Shown: positions 1 to 8,335 of the stretch, one piece after another
Layout of the letters: each line of letters opens with the position of its first letter
Numbering within the stretch: the first letter of the stretch is position 1
Source of the DNA: Merdibacter massiliensis
GTDB taxonomy: Bacteria > Bacillota_I > Bacilli_A > Erysipelotrichales > Erysipelotrichaceae
Assembly (NCBI RefSeq): GCF_900155395.1
Contig: NZ_LT699728.1
Location: 62,001 to 126,000 of the forward strand
DNA length: 64,000 bases
Direction of reading: 5' to 3'
Program-made: the position numbers and the translations under genes
Notes under the pieces: model-generated
What the model was told of the DNA's origin: nothing
Seen by the model: the letters and a program-made list of their open reading frames with translations, nothing else
The model's database searches: none

Positions 1-261
1 ATGCTGGAAATAGTTAGCATCCAATGTACCATCTACAACTGCTTCATTCGGGGTATTATAGTCACTGAATTCAGTAATTTCTACTGTATAGCCCATTTCT
101 TCCAGATCTGGTTTGATATTATTCAAGATCTCTGCATGCGGTGTAATGCTGGCACCGATCTTTAATGTCTTATCTTCTCCATCTCCTGCATTGCTGCTGC
201 CGCATCCGGCTAAACTTGCACATAAAGCCAAAGCCAATGCGCTGCTTAATAATTTTTTCAT
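1..261 (-). CDS. metQ: Methionine ABC transporter substrate-binding lipoprotein MetQ (partial)
   Basis: The gene runs off the left edge of the window; 87 codons from the start are visible. It begins with a lipoprotein signal peptide: MKK, a hydrophobic stretch, then the lipobox-like LAGC, so the protein would be tethered to the outer membrane leaflet by the cysteine. After the linker comes KIGASITPHAEIL, typical of the NlpA/MetQ family that captures L- or D-methionine and delivers it to MetNI. It is third in a metN-metI-metQ operon, 56 bp after metI. An AGGAAGAAG-type ribosome site precedes the ATG. Family assignment is firm; the substrate is inferred from the family and the T-box. Confidence 0.93.
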   Translation of the reverse strand, partial: MKKLLSSALALALCASLAGCGSSNAGDGEDKTLKIGASITPHAEILNNIKPDLEEMGYTVEITEFSDYNTPNEAVVDGTLDANYFQH

Positions 262-317
262 ATCTTCTTCCTCTCTTTCTTATAGTTTTATTTCACATCT
301 AAGATGTTGAAACCATA

Positions 318-998
318 TTAATGGGTCGTCTTGCGTGCAAGATAATTTCCGATACTTTGAATGATGATCGTCATCAAGACCAAAGAAATGACACAAGCCC
401 ACATGACATCAAACTGATTTTTTGTAAATCCATAGTTATAACAGAAGGCACCGACACCTCCGCCGCCAATCGTTCCTACGACTGCAGTTAAACCGATCAA
501 AGCAATCAAAGTAATGGATGTACCGCGGATGATGCTAGGAATGCTCTCTCTTAAATACACACGGATGATGATCTGGAATGGCGTCAGTCCCATCGCTTCG
601 CTGGCCTCTACCAAACCTTGATCCACTTCTGCAATAGCTTGTTCGATCTGCCGTGCAAAGAATGGCACGGTCCCTACGATCAGCGGGAACAAGGATCCCT
701 GAAAACCAATATAGGTTCCGGAAACAAATTTTGTCACATCCCGCAAGATCATGATCAAGATGACACCCGGTACTGCACGAAACAGATCGATGATCTTTCC
801 TAAAACGATATAGATGATCTTGTTTTCCAAGATATCTCCCGGACGGGTCACGACCAGGATGACTCCGAACAGAATACCAAATACCAATGAAACAAATCCG
901 CAGAACACGATCATGATCAATGTCTGAATATTTGATTCAATAAATTGCGGCATCAATTGGATCAGATTAGGGATCCATTGATTCAATATATCCATCAT
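318..998 (-). CDS. metI: Methionine ABC transporter permease MetI
   Basis: A 226-residue inner-membrane permease with about five hydrophobic helices. The EAA coupling loop (EASEAMGLTPFQI, from about residue 131) is the segment that contacts the MetN ATPase. Length and sequence fit MetI, the membrane half of the methionine importer. Its start overlaps the metN stop by 4 bp (ATGA), implying translational coupling. The second codon is also ATG, so the start may be one codon later. Regulation comes from the T-box upstream of metN. Confidence 0.95.
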   Translation of the reverse strand: MMDILNQWIPNLIQLMPQFIESNIQTLIMIVFCGFVSLVFGILFGVILVVTRPGDILENKIIYIVLGKIIDLFRAVPGVILIMILRDVTKFVSGTYIGFQGSLFPLIVGTVPFFARQIEQAIAEVDQGLVEASEAMGLTPFQIIIRVYLRESIPSIIRGTSITLIALIGLTAVVGTIGGGGVGAFCYNYGFTKNQFDVMWACVISLVLMTIIIQSIGNYLARKTTH

Positions 999-2026
999 CT
1001 TTTGATCACCTCCGTTTCAACACCATGGGATTTGATGCATTCAAAAGCAGCCTTACGCTTTTGGCTCTCCCCCTTCAAGATGACGATCAAGGTGCCGATC
1101 GGCGTATCTTTGACGACTTCGATATTGCCAAAGATGATATTGCAATCGACATCATAGGTACGGGAAATTTCAGAAATCAAGGATTGAGATGCATTCTTTG
1201 CATCGTATTTCAGCGATACGATCACTTCATCCTCGCCCAGTTCTGTCAAAGCATGCCCTTCTTCGATCAGATCGTAGATGCGGTCCGTTGTAGAAGTACT
1301 GGCAATAAAGTTCTTCGTTACTTTTGCCTGCGGATGTGTAAATACATCAACGATGCTGCCTTCCTCTACGACACGGCCTTCTTCCATGACAGCGACGCGA
1401 TCACAGATTTCTTTGACCACGCCCATCTCATGTGTGATCAACACAACAGTCAGATTTAATTTCTGATTGATATCCTTGATCAGTTTTAAGATGCTGTGGG
1501 TCGTCTGCGGATCCAAGGCACTTGTTGCTTCATCGCAAAGCAATACTTTTGGATCATTGGCCAAGGCACGGGCAATCGCCACACGCTGTTTCTGACCGCC
1601 GCTCAGCTGGCTTGGATACACATTGGCTTTTTCGCTCAGATCAACTAATTCCAACAATTCTCTGACTTTATGATCGATTGCATCTTTGCTCAACCCGCTC
1701 TTTTTTAACGGGAAAGCCACATTTTGTGCAACTGTACGAGAGCGCATCAAATTGAAATGCTGAAAGATCATCCCGATTTTTTTACGTGTCTCGCGTAACT
1801 GGGAAGGGGTTAATTTTAACAGTTCCTTTCCATCTACGATCACATTTCCTTCTTCCGGACGCTCCAGTAAATTGATACAGCGGACCAAGGTCGATTTGCC
1901 GGCACCGCTGAAACCAATGATACCGTAGATTTCTCCATCCTGGATCTGCAAGGACACATCTTTTACTGCGTGTACATACCCACTTTTTGTTGTAAATGTC
2001 TTTGAGACATGTTCCAACTGAATCAT
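995..2026 (-). CDS. metN: Methionine ABC transporter ATP-binding protein MetN
   Basis: A 343-residue ATPase that powers methionine import. Walker A GFSGAGKST is at about residues 38-46, the signature LSGGQKQRV at about 141-149, and Walker B VLLCDEATSA at about 161-170. The C-terminal 80 residues correspond to the NIL domain, which in MetN binds methionine and inhibits transport. I chose the ATG at 2026 because AAGGAGGAAGG ends 4 bp before it; an in-frame ATG six codons upstream has no better site and adds residues outside the family alignment. First gene of the metNIQ operon. Confidence 0.96.
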   Translation of the reverse strand: MIQLEHVSKTFTTKSGYVHAVKDVSLQIQDGEIYGIIGFSGAGKSTLVRCINLLERPEEGNVIVDGKELLKLTPSQLRETRKKIGMIFQHFNLMRSRTVAQNVAFPLKKSGLSKDAIDHKVRELLELVDLSEKANVYPSQLSGGQKQRVAIARALANDPKVLLCDEATSALDPQTTHSILKLIKDINQKLNLTVVLITHEMGVVKEICDRVAVMEEGRVVEEGSIVDVFTHPQAKVTKNFIASTSTTDRIYDLIEEGHALTELGEDEVIVSLKYDAKNASQSLISEISRTYDVDCNIIFGNIEVVKDTPIGTLIVILKGESQKRKAAFECIKSHGVETEVIKR

Positions 2027-2045
2027 TGTTCCTTCCTCCTTCAAT

Positions 2046-2314
2046 AAAAAAACCTTCCTCCTGAATAGGACGAAGGTTACCTCGCGTTACCACCTATCTT
2101 TACAAAAACATCACTGTTTCTGCCTCATCAAGTACGTCTGTTTCCAGATTATACTCTATCGCTGTAACGGGCGAACACGTCGTAGCCTTAAGATTCTCTC
2201 TCGACCACGCAACTCCAAGACCATTTTCAACAGTGCATTCTTTATTCCCTTTCACCATACGGGAACTCTCTTTGAAAGACCTTCCTGCCTACTCTTCTTT
2301 TCATCGTCGATTTA
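2046..2314 (-). promoter_or_regulatory. Methionine-type T-box leader of metNIQ
   Basis: Read on the minus strand, the leader carries the T-box sequence AGGTGGTAACGCGAG (2081-2095), followed by an intrinsic terminator with arms near 2051-2057 and 2072-2078 and a T-run. Upstream, a purine-rich Stem I region contains GGTGAAAGGG and then AAAGAATGCAC, where ATG sits in the usual specifier context, so uncharged tRNA-Met is the likely effector. T-boxes let transcription continue when the matching tRNA is uncharged, which fits a methionine importer. The full Stem I fold was not computed. Confidence 0.9.
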
Positions 2315-2321
2315 TGTTTCA

Positions 2322-2350
2322 ATCATACACAACGCGAAAGCGTTTGTCAA
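2322..2350 (-). promoter_or_regulatory. Promoter of the metNIQ T-box transcript
   Basis: The minus strand reads TTGACA (2345-2350), a 17-bp spacer, then TATGAT (2322-2327). This is a near-consensus vegetative promoter placed about 10 bp before the start of the T-box leader. Confidence 0.85.
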
Positions 2351-2408
2351 CAATTATTTTATTTTTTTCATAGAATTACATTTGTTTACATTTTCTTCAT
2401 GTATTTTT

Positions 2409-2876
2409 TCACTTTAACACATATCGCAACCGATATGTCTTGCCGGGATCTTCTTCATCAACATACTCTTGATATGTGAATAAGATCTGCGAGGCGCTTT
2501 GCGGAATCAAAAAGATCAGACAGCCCTCTAAAGCACGATCTCCCTCTATTTCCATGATATCAGGCAATTGTTGGGGTACACCAAAATAATCTTCCGCTTC
2601 AAAAAAGAATTTTTTCTTGTCATAACTCAATAAAAAATCATCTTTATAAATGATGATCTTTTCTTGCAATACATTGCGCAATGTCAAAAATACTTTCAAA
2701 AAACAAGCAGGCTCCTCTACTTCATACCCTTGCAAACTTCTTCCGCACAGCTCCATCTTTTCCATCTTGCAATCAAAAAAGGCAGTTTGAAATTCATTGA
2801 GCATAGCCTGATTGGGCTGATGATCTTTTAATAAACGCACTTTGACTTCACCATTGATCGTTTCATATAATTGCAT
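2409..2876 (-). CDS. Hypothetical protein, 155 aa
   Basis: I do not recognise a family. The product is soluble, without signal peptide or membrane segment, mixed alpha/beta, rich in aromatic and acidic residues (for example KKFFFEAEDYFGV and YQEYVDEEDPGKTY). The ATG at 2876 is preferred: AGGAGG lies 7 bp upstream, whereas the GTG one codon earlier would leave only 4 bp. It stands alone between the metNIQ promoter region and the HutI-like gene. No clear terminator follows it; the approximately 60 bp after the stop are AT-rich. Existence as a gene is well supported by the ribosome site and codon content; function is unknown. Confidence 0.7.
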   Translation of the reverse strand: MQLYETINGEVKVRLLKDHQPNQAMLNEFQTAFFDCKMEKMELCGRSLQGYEVEEPACFLKVFLTLRNVLQEKIIIYKDDFLLSYDKKKFFFEAEDYFGVPQQLPDIMEIEGDRALEGCLIFLIPQSASQILFTYQEYVDEEDPGKTYRLRYVLK

Positions 2877-2964
2877 CACATTCCCTCCTTTTCCTTCATA
2901 CTATATGAACGAAAAAGTAAAATCTGTCGCATTTTGTAAAATTGAATCAAAAAAAACCGCTGTC

Positions 2965-3696
2965 TCATACGATGACATGCGGATAGATATGAACGCCATG
3001 ATGAATGATCCGATGCAGGCGGGGACGTCCAAATGAATGAAATAATTCATGCAGATCACTTGCATGAAAGATCAGCAGGTCGGCAATTGCTCCTTTGCGA
3101 ATTCCATTTTTTTTCGTAAGATGCAGTACCCTGGCCCCTCGTAAGGTCATTGCCGCTAACACTTCCCATTCACTTGCTTTTCCTTCTATGCATAATAAAC
3201 TGGCTAAAGGAAGCAGATCATAATACGGTTTTGTATCATAAGCAAAGGAAGTCGTTAACAAAAAATTAGGAGGCAATGCTGAAATTTGCAGATCTTCATA
3301 GTCGATCAAGGGAGGCATGCGCTTACGCGTGCATGGATACAGCTGATAAAAAGGGGTACTGGCCATCTCCGGCAGTTTTTTGCTTGCGACACCCGTAATT
3401 CCATTTTTATAAAAGAGTTCCATGGTCTCATGATTGATACGTACATTATCGCCGCTGCGCCGATCGAAACTGAAAGTCACATTCGTGTCGATAAAGGCTG
3501 GGACAACGATCTCATTGGTCGCATCGATGATTCGTGTATCCTTATCTACCCAGCATTGATATGCGTGATTTCCAAGATCGATGATCGTATCATGATGAAT
3601 AGCGACAAATGCATGATCGATGCACATAAATGCATCTTTTCCCTGTATGGTCGCATATAATTTATGAATATCTTTGATCAGTAAAGTTGCTTTCAT
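2965..3696 (-). CDS. Shrunken amidohydrolase, imidazolonepropionase-like, metal motif lost
   Basis: The C-terminal end (GARVLHLTKKNGIRKGA.ADLLIF...HSFGRPRLHRIIHHG) matches the end of HutI/amidohydrolase proteins. The N-terminal part has the family entry strand VVPAFIDTNVTF. In active enzymes that strand reads PGFVDTHTH, with a metal-binding HxH; here the histidines are replaced (TNVTF). The protein is 243 residues, against about 400 for HutI, so much of the barrel is missing. The start at 3696 follows AGGTAGG; the longer ORF start at 3774 has no ribosome site. It is probably not a metal hydrolase; role unknown. A TATAAT at 3719-3724 may be its -10. Confidence 0.7.
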   Translation of the reverse strand: MKATLLIKDIHKLYATIQGKDAFMCIDHAFVAIHHDTIIDLGNHAYQCWVDKDTRIIDATNEIVVPAFIDTNVTFSFDRRSGDNVRINHETMELFYKNGITGVASKKLPEMASTPFYQLYPCTRKRMPPLIDYEDLQISALPPNFLLTTSFAYDTKPYYDLLPLASLLCIEGKASEWEVLAAMTLRGARVLHLTKKNGIRKGAIADLLIFHASDLHELFHSFGRPRLHRIIHHGVHIYPHVIV

Positions 3697-3818
3697 GTAT
3701 CCTACCTTTTCTGTAATTATTATAATGGAATCCAATGAAAAAAACCATGTCTTCTCCATGAATTTTATCTCCAAGAGATAAGAGTTCCTATGCTATAATG
3801 GCAATAGGAGGGATTCGC

Positions 3819-4598
3819 ATGAAACAAAGAAAACTATTTTCTTTTTTTCGTCCGCATCCACGTCCTGTGATCATCACGATTCACGGATATGGAAGACGCC
3901 GTTCCCATGAAATGGATAACATCGTTGCTTGGGCCGAGAAAGAGAACTTTGATATCATTCAATTTGACTTATATGATCTATTCGATGAAAAAGACTGTGA
4001 TCCAAAACAATGGCTGTCACGGGCACGCAAACAAGTCGATATCTATATTGCACAGAAACGGCCGATTTATCTGCTTGGTTTTTCAATGGGCGGAGTCATT
4101 GCCAGTTATCTCGCCTCGCTTTATCCAGTAGAAAAATTAGTACTGGTTGCGCCGGCTTTCATTTATCTGGATATGTCCAAAACAGCAGGCTATGTAAAGA
4201 AAGGAACGCGTTCGCTCTTTCATTCAGACGGCAAAGAAAAAGATGTTCATGTACCAAAGAGCTTTTATCCTGCATTTGTAGAGATCATCCGCAATTGCCG
4301 TGAGAGCATTGCCCATGTCGATTGTCCTGTTCTCTTTCTGCATGGCGATGCAGATGAAGTCATTCCTTTGAAAAGCAGCCTCTCTGCTTATGAAAAAGTG
4401 ACTCATGAAGAAAAACGCTTGTTTATCTTGCATGAAGGACATCATCACTTGCTCAGCGAACCCAAAACGGCAAATGAATGTTACCAGCTGATCTTACTGT
4501 TCTTCAAAGGAGAGATCGTTACGAAAAAGCGTACATTTGCCCCGGATATCTTAGATGCCTTACGCAGACAAAAGCAAAAAAAGATCACTGACCAATAA
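3819..4598 (+). CDS. Alpha/beta hydrolase (lysophospholipase/esterase-like)
   Basis: A 259-residue soluble alpha/beta hydrolase. The oxyanion strand is IITIHGYG, the nucleophile elbow is GFSMGG with the catalytic Ser, the acid is in LHGDADEVIP and the His in HEGHHH near the end. The start is the ATG at 3819, 8 bp after GGAGGG; the upstream in-frame ATG at 3798 overlaps a TATAAT (3794-3799) that is probably the promoter -10. The stop codon lies inside the 8-bp target duplication of the neighbouring ISL3 element, which therefore landed right at the 3' end without truncating the protein. Substrate unknown. Confidence 0.85.
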   Translation: MKQRKLFSFFRPHPRPVIITIHGYGRRRSHEMDNIVAWAEKENFDIIQFDLYDLFDEKDCDPKQWLSRARKQVDIYIAQKRPIYLLGFSMGGVIASYLASLYPVEKLVLVAPAFIYLDMSKTAGYVKKGTRSLFHSDGKEKDVHVPKSFYPAFVEIIRNCRESIAHVDCPVLFLHGDADEVIPLKSSLSAYEKVTHEEKRLFILHEGHHHLLSEPKTANECYQLILLFFKGEIVTKKRTFAPDILDALRRQKQKKITDQ

Positions 4599-4670
4599 AA
4601 CGGGGTAATTTAAATTATCGTGGATTTGGCCCCCACCTTTAAATTATCATGTGGGTGGTCATTTCTATAC

Positions 4671-4731
4671 AAAAAACTCCTTTCCTTGTATGATTTGTTT
4701 AGTCTATATCATCAAAAGAAAGGAGTTTTTT
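4671..4731. terminator. Terminator inside the ISL3 left end
   Basis: AAAAAACTCCTTTC (4671-4684) pairs with GAAAGGAGTTTTTT (4718-4731), ending in a T-run. It would stop read-in transcription before the transposase. Confidence 0.75.
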
Positions 4732-4745
4732 TCTGGTACTATTAT

Positions 4746-6026
4746 ATGATGTTGTTCACTAAATTAAAAGATTCTGATTTCATCATCCATCGTGATTTTT
4801 TCTCTCATGGTATTCATTTCATTGAACTTTCTACCATCAATCATGGGATCCGCTGCCCTTCCTGCCACACTTTCATAACTAAAGTAAAGGAATATCGTTT
4901 AAAACAGATCGTTCACGATATTTATGAACATTCCCATACGATGATCCTCTTTCGCCGCCGTCGCTTCATCTGCCCTCATTGCCGGCATACCATCATGGAA
5001 GAGAATCCTTTTTCTTCTGTTGATTCTAATATCAGTGACTTCACCATCTTGGCTATCCTGGATGAATTGAAACGTTATAACGTCCCTTTCCTTCAGGTTG
5101 CCTGCAGGCATGATCTCTCTGTTACCAAGATCCAAACTATCTTTGATTCCTATGTCGATCTTCCAAGAAATCCATTGCCGGATGTTCTATGCATGGATGA
5201 GTTCTATTTCTCCAGAAAACGAGATAAGAAATATTGTCTCATCATGATCGATTTCTATAATCATGCCATCATCGATATTCTGAAAGATCGTACGAAATAT
5301 ACCATGCTTGCTTATTTTCGTTCGATTGATCTCCAGGAGCGATCCTATGTTCGTTATCTGATCATCGATATGAATGATATTTATAGGGATATTGCTTCTT
5401 ATTGTTTTCCAAAAGCGATCCTCGCCGTCGATTCTTTTCATGTTATCAAGAACATTTCGGATGCAGTGGACCGGATACGAAAGAAAGTCATGCGCAGGTT
5501 TAAGGAGAATCCTAGATCGAATGAATATTATCTGTTGTTTATTGAAGATATCCATTGTGACCGATATACAAAAGTTGAATATAACCATCACTTTCATTAT
5601 GAGATATCCGATCTGAGAAAACTGGAGATGATGCTTTCGATTGATTCAGAGCTGAACAATGGTTATGATCTTTATCATCGCTATCTCCAGTTCAATAAGA
5701 GATCATATAAAGATCCTGATAATGCTCGAAAGGATCTGGATATGATCATCCAGGAATTTTGGTTAGCCAAAAGTGAAGAGCTGCATAGGATTGGAGAAAT
5801 GCTAGATCATTGGGAAGAAGAAATCATTCATTCTTTCATCGTGTATAGGGGCAAACGTTTATCAAATGGACCTATAGAGAAAAAGAACGAGATGATAAAA
5901 AAGATATTGAAAATTGCAAATGGATATGGAAATTTCAAACGATTCAGGAACAGAGTAATGTACACATTAAACAAACGATCTACACATACATACCCTGTAA
6001 CCTTAGAAGATTTAAAAGATGATTAG
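4746..6026 (+). CDS. ISL3-family transposase
   Basis: About 426 residues from the ATG at 4746. The N-terminal zinc-binding region (CPSCHTF and CPHCRHT) is the ISL3 pattern, followed by a helix-turn-helix (ACRHDLSVTKIQTIFD). The DDE core includes VLCMDEFYF and ILAVDSFHVIKN, and the end (SNGPIEKKNEMIKKILKIANGYGNFKRFRNR) is the family's glutamate region. The ORF remains open to a GTG at 4620 inside the terminal repeat, but that extension lies in the end sequence and terminator and is unlikely to be translated. No strong ribosome site is close to 4746 (the nearest AAGGAG is 20 bp away), consistent with low expression. Confidence 0.93.
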   Translation: MMLFTKLKDSDFIIHRDFFSHGIHFIELSTINHGIRCPSCHTFITKVKEYRLKQIVHDIYEHSHTMILFRRRRFICPHCRHTIMEENPFSSVDSNISDFTILAILDELKRYNVPFLQVACRHDLSVTKIQTIFDSYVDLPRNPLPDVLCMDEFYFSRKRDKKYCLIMIDFYNHAIIDILKDRTKYTMLAYFRSIDLQERSYVRYLIIDMNDIYRDIASYCFPKAILAVDSFHVIKNISDAVDRIRKKVMRRFKENPRSNEYYLLFIEDIHCDRYTKVEYNHHFHYEISDLRKLEMMLSIDSELNNGYDLYHRYLQFNKRSYKDPDNARKDLDMIIQEFWLAKSEELHRIGEMLDHWEEEIIHSFIVYRGKRLSNGPIEKKNEMIKKILKIANGYGNFKRFRNRVMYTLNKRSTHTYPVTLEDLKDD

Positions 6027-6033
6027 TGACCAT

Positions 6034-6083
6034 AAAAAAAGAGATGCGTTCTACTGCACATGCAGCGAATTCATCTCTTTTTG
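6034..6083. terminator. Terminator at the ISL3 right end
   Basis: AAAAAGAGATG (ending about 6046) pairs with CATCTCTTTTT (from 6072), just after the transposase stop, and ends in a T-run. Confidence 0.75.
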
Positions 6084-6136
6084 TTCCTATCACCCACACG
6101 ATAATTTAAATTACCTAAAACGGCAGTGATCTTTTC

Positions 6137-7609
6137 TTATTTCGGTACTTCTTCTAACATCTTCATCTTGAGCTCTAACAGCTTCTTGCTGAGGTCCACA
6201 TAATACGTCTGCGGATAAGTAAAACGTTTGATCTCGTCCCATAAATGTGTCAGTTCTTTTTCACTATAGGCACGGATCTGTGTAAGCGTAGGGCAATCAT
6301 AAACCAGCTGTCCATTGACAAAGACAGGTACTAACAGGTCGCGCAGTTCATATGTACCGCCGGGAATCGTTTTATTTTTCCAATAATTCATCTGGTGATA
6401 GATCGTCAGATCTTGTGCAGGATCGATGGTTTCATCGACCAAGGTCATAATATCGCCTAGTGCCATTCCGCTTTCCTTATCATAGATCCGATACAAATTT
6501 TTCATGCCTGGATTGGTAACTTTTTCAATATTTTCACTGACTTTGATCTTTGGAATCATCTCTCCATCTTTGATGACAGCCGACATCTTGTAAACTCCGC
6601 CAAATACAGGCGAGCTCTTGCTGGTCACTAGATTCTCACCAACCCCCATGCTGTCGATCTGTGCACCTTGTGACAATAACGATTCGATCAAAAATTCATC
6701 CAGCGAATTGGATACGACGATCTTGCAATCTTTCATATCGGCGTCATCCAATGCTTTCCGGATCTTCTTAGATAAATACGCCATATCACCGCTGTCGATA
6801 CGTACTCCCTGCAGGCGATAGCCGTTTGGCTCTAAATATTCTTTGGCAACACGAATCGCATTCGGCAGTCCGCTCTTCAATGTATTATATGTATCCAATA
6901 AGACCGTACAGCTGTCAGGATACGTTTGTGCATAATTCAAAAAAGCATCATACTCGCTGTCAAAGCTTTGAATGAAAGAATGGGCCATCGTACCGAGTGC
7001 AGGAATTCCATATTCTTTACCGGCATAGGTCGTTGCTGTCCCCAATACACCGCCGATATAAGCCGCACGTGCCCCAAAATTAGCCGCATCAAAATTATGG
7101 GCACGACGTGCTCCAAATTCCATGACCGTACGGCCATTAGCAGCTTGCACGATCCTTCTTGCTTTGGTTGCAATCAGTGTCTGATGATTCATGGACAACA
7201 ACAAAGCTGTTTCCAACAGCTGTGCATCGATGATCTTTGCTTTGACCCGGATCAATGGTTCATAAGGAAATACCGGCGTCCCTTCCGGTATGGCATAGAT
7301 ATCGCCTGTAAAGATAAAATGACGCAGATATTCCAAAAATTCTTCCGAAAATTTATTCAATGAACGCAGATAGGCAATATCTTCTTCTTCAAAGTGCAGA
7401 TTTTGGATATAACCAATCACCTCTTCAAGGCCGGCACAGATGCAATAGCCGCCTCCATTGGGGTTGCTGCGATAAAACATGTCAAAAACGACTTCTTCAT
7501 TTTTATCACGGTTAAAATAGCACTGGCTCATGGTCAGTTCGTAAAAATCCATCACTAATGACAAATTTCGTTTATCACGAAAATCAAATTTTGAATCATA
7601 TGTCTTCAT
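6137..7609 (-). CDS. pncB: Nicotinate phosphoribosyltransferase
   Basis: A 490-residue NAPRTase that joins nicotinate and PRPP, with ATP use, to give nicotinate mononucleotide in the Preiss-Handler pathway. Recognisable blocks are the N-terminal DFYELTMSQCYF, the TALLLSMNHQT region, FGARRAHNFDAANFGARAA, and the PRPP-side stretch YRLQGVRIDSGDMAYLSKK. It follows pncA by 3 bp, so the two salvage steps (nicotinamide to nicotinate to NaMN) are coexpressed; NadD further on (20302-21327) makes the next step. Its old terminator was split by the ISL3 insertion, but the right arm lies immediately after the stop. Confidence 0.96.
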   Translation of the reverse strand: MKTYDSKFDFRDKRNLSLVMDFYELTMSQCYFNRDKNEEVVFDMFYRSNPNGGGYCICAGLEEVIGYIQNLHFEEEDIAYLRSLNKFSEEFLEYLRHFIFTGDIYAIPEGTPVFPYEPLIRVKAKIIDAQLLETALLLSMNHQTLIATKARRIVQAANGRTVMEFGARRAHNFDAANFGARAAYIGGVLGTATTYAGKEYGIPALGTMAHSFIQSFDSEYDAFLNYAQTYPDSCTVLLDTYNTLKSGLPNAIRVAKEYLEPNGYRLQGVRIDSGDMAYLSKKIRKALDDADMKDCKIVVSNSLDEFLIESLLSQGAQIDSMGVGENLVTSKSSPVFGGVYKMSAVIKDGEMIPKIKVSENIEKVTNPGMKNLYRIYDKESGMALGDIMTLVDETIDPAQDLTIYHQMNYWKNKTIPGGTYELRDLLVPVFVNGQLVYDCPTLTQIRAYSEKELTHLWDEIKRFTYPQTYYVDLSKKLLELKMKMLEEVPK

Positions 7610-7612
7610 ACT

Positions 7613-8233
7613 CTAATCCTCAATGGAAGAAACAACTTCGATTCCATTTCCTTTCATCATTTCAAATGCCATGGCATTCATCTGTTTTGCATCATGCACA
7701 CCATCCATATGATAGGTCTCTGCACAGTCTGTAACGACAATGATCTTTTGGCCGGCTGCATTATGCTCATTAAGATATGCATTCAGCGTCAAAGCAAACT
7801 GCAGAATACAAATATCGGAACAGCAGCCGGTGATGATGATCTCCTTATACGAATCCAGATCCTCTTTCAAAAATTGCTGAAAATCAGGAGCGAAGAATGC
7901 ATTGGTACTGTTCTTGCGCATCAATTGATGAATATATGGCTGTAATTCCTCTACTACACGATCTTCTCCGCTGCCGATCACACAATGCTGCGGATAAGAA
8001 ATAAACTCTCTTGTTTTCGGCGGATGCGAATCTGCCACAAAGATCGTACGACACTGCAGACGATCAATCAAATCTTGTATTGGCACCACGATTTCTCCGA
8101 TTGCTTCATCATGCAAAGCACCCTCTTTTACAAAGCCATTGATCATATCAATGACAAAATGAACAGGATGCAAAAGCTCCTCTTTTTTCAAAACAGGATA
8201 TCGTTGACTTGCATCAAAGTCCAATCTACCCAT
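7613..8233 (-). CDS. pncA: Nicotinamidase (isochorismatase-like cysteine hydrolase)
   Basis: A 206-residue hydrolase converting nicotinamide to nicotinate. The catalytic triad is visible as Asp in HFVIDMINGF, Lys in RKNSTNAFF and Cys in ITGCCSDICI. The metal-site residues fall in FVADSHPP and YPQHC. Position directly before pncB supports nicotinamidase over other isochorismatase-family activities. A TATAAT at about 8265-8270 with TTGAAA about 17 bp upstream is the probable promoter of the pair, and AGAGGGGA precedes the ATG. Confidence 0.92.
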   Translation of the reverse strand: MGRLDFDASQRYPVLKKEELLHPVHFVIDMINGFVKEGALHDEAIGEIVVPIQDLIDRLQCRTIFVADSHPPKTREFISYPQHCVIGSGEDRVVEELQPYIHQLMRKNSTNAFFAPDFQQFLKEDLDSYKEIIITGCCSDICILQFALTLNAYLNEHNAAGQKIIVVTDCAETYHMDGVHDAKQMNAMAFEMMKGNGIEVVSSIED

Positions 8234-8264
8234 AGGTTTTCCCCTCTTTTCGTCTATTAGATAT

Positions 8265-8293
8265 ATTATAGCGCGATTGCATACATTTTCAAG
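8265..8293 (-). promoter_or_regulatory. Promoter of pncA-pncB
   Basis: The minus strand shows TTGAAA, about 17 bp, then TATAAT (near 8265-8270), roughly 30 bp before the pncA start. Coordinates may be off by one. Confidence 0.65.
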
Positions 8294-8308
8294 AATCGCA
8301 GTAAAAAT

Positions 8309-8335
8309 AAAACAGCGTACGCTACGCTGTTTTCG
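8309..8335 (-). terminator. Terminator of the rodZ-pgsA-cinA-recA operon
   Basis: AAAACAGCGTA and TACGCTGTTTT form a tight hairpin that contains the recA stop codon and is followed by T residues on the minus strand. Confidence 0.75.

Larger units (their letters stand above)
4604..6115 (+). mobile_element. Complete ISL3-family insertion sequence
   Basis: The 1512-bp element has 19-bp perfect terminal inverted repeats: GGTAATTTAAATTATCGTG at 4604-4622 and its complement at 6097-6115. It is flanked by a perfect 8-bp target duplication, TAAAACGG (4596-4603 and 6116-6123), the duplication length typical of ISL3. A second, subterminal copy of the end motif (TTTAAATTATCATGTGGGTG, 4638-4657) lies inside the left end and matches the inner part of the right end. 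The element has its own terminators at both ends. Intact ends, duplication and transposase suggest a recent, possibly active copy. Confidence 0.95.
4579..6135. terminator. Ancestral bidirectional terminator split by the ISL3 insertion
   Basis: The left arm AAAAGATCACTG (4579-4590) and right arm CAGTGATCTTTT (6124-6135) are perfect complements. Removing the IS and one target copy leaves a 12-bp stem with a 13-nt loop and A/T tails: a terminator shared by the hydrolase and the convergent pncB. The element entered the loop. Confidence 0.85.

Noticed and set aside
2373-2391. TTACAT/TTTACAT repeat near the metN promoter
   Set aside because: It resembles the Pho-type repeat but faces away from metN, lies in AT-rich sequence and has no phosphate gene beside it.
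4620-4745. Longer start (GTG at 4620) for the ISL3 transposase
   Set aside because: It would begin inside the terminal inverted repeat and read through a terminator hairpin; the family-like sequence starts after 4746.
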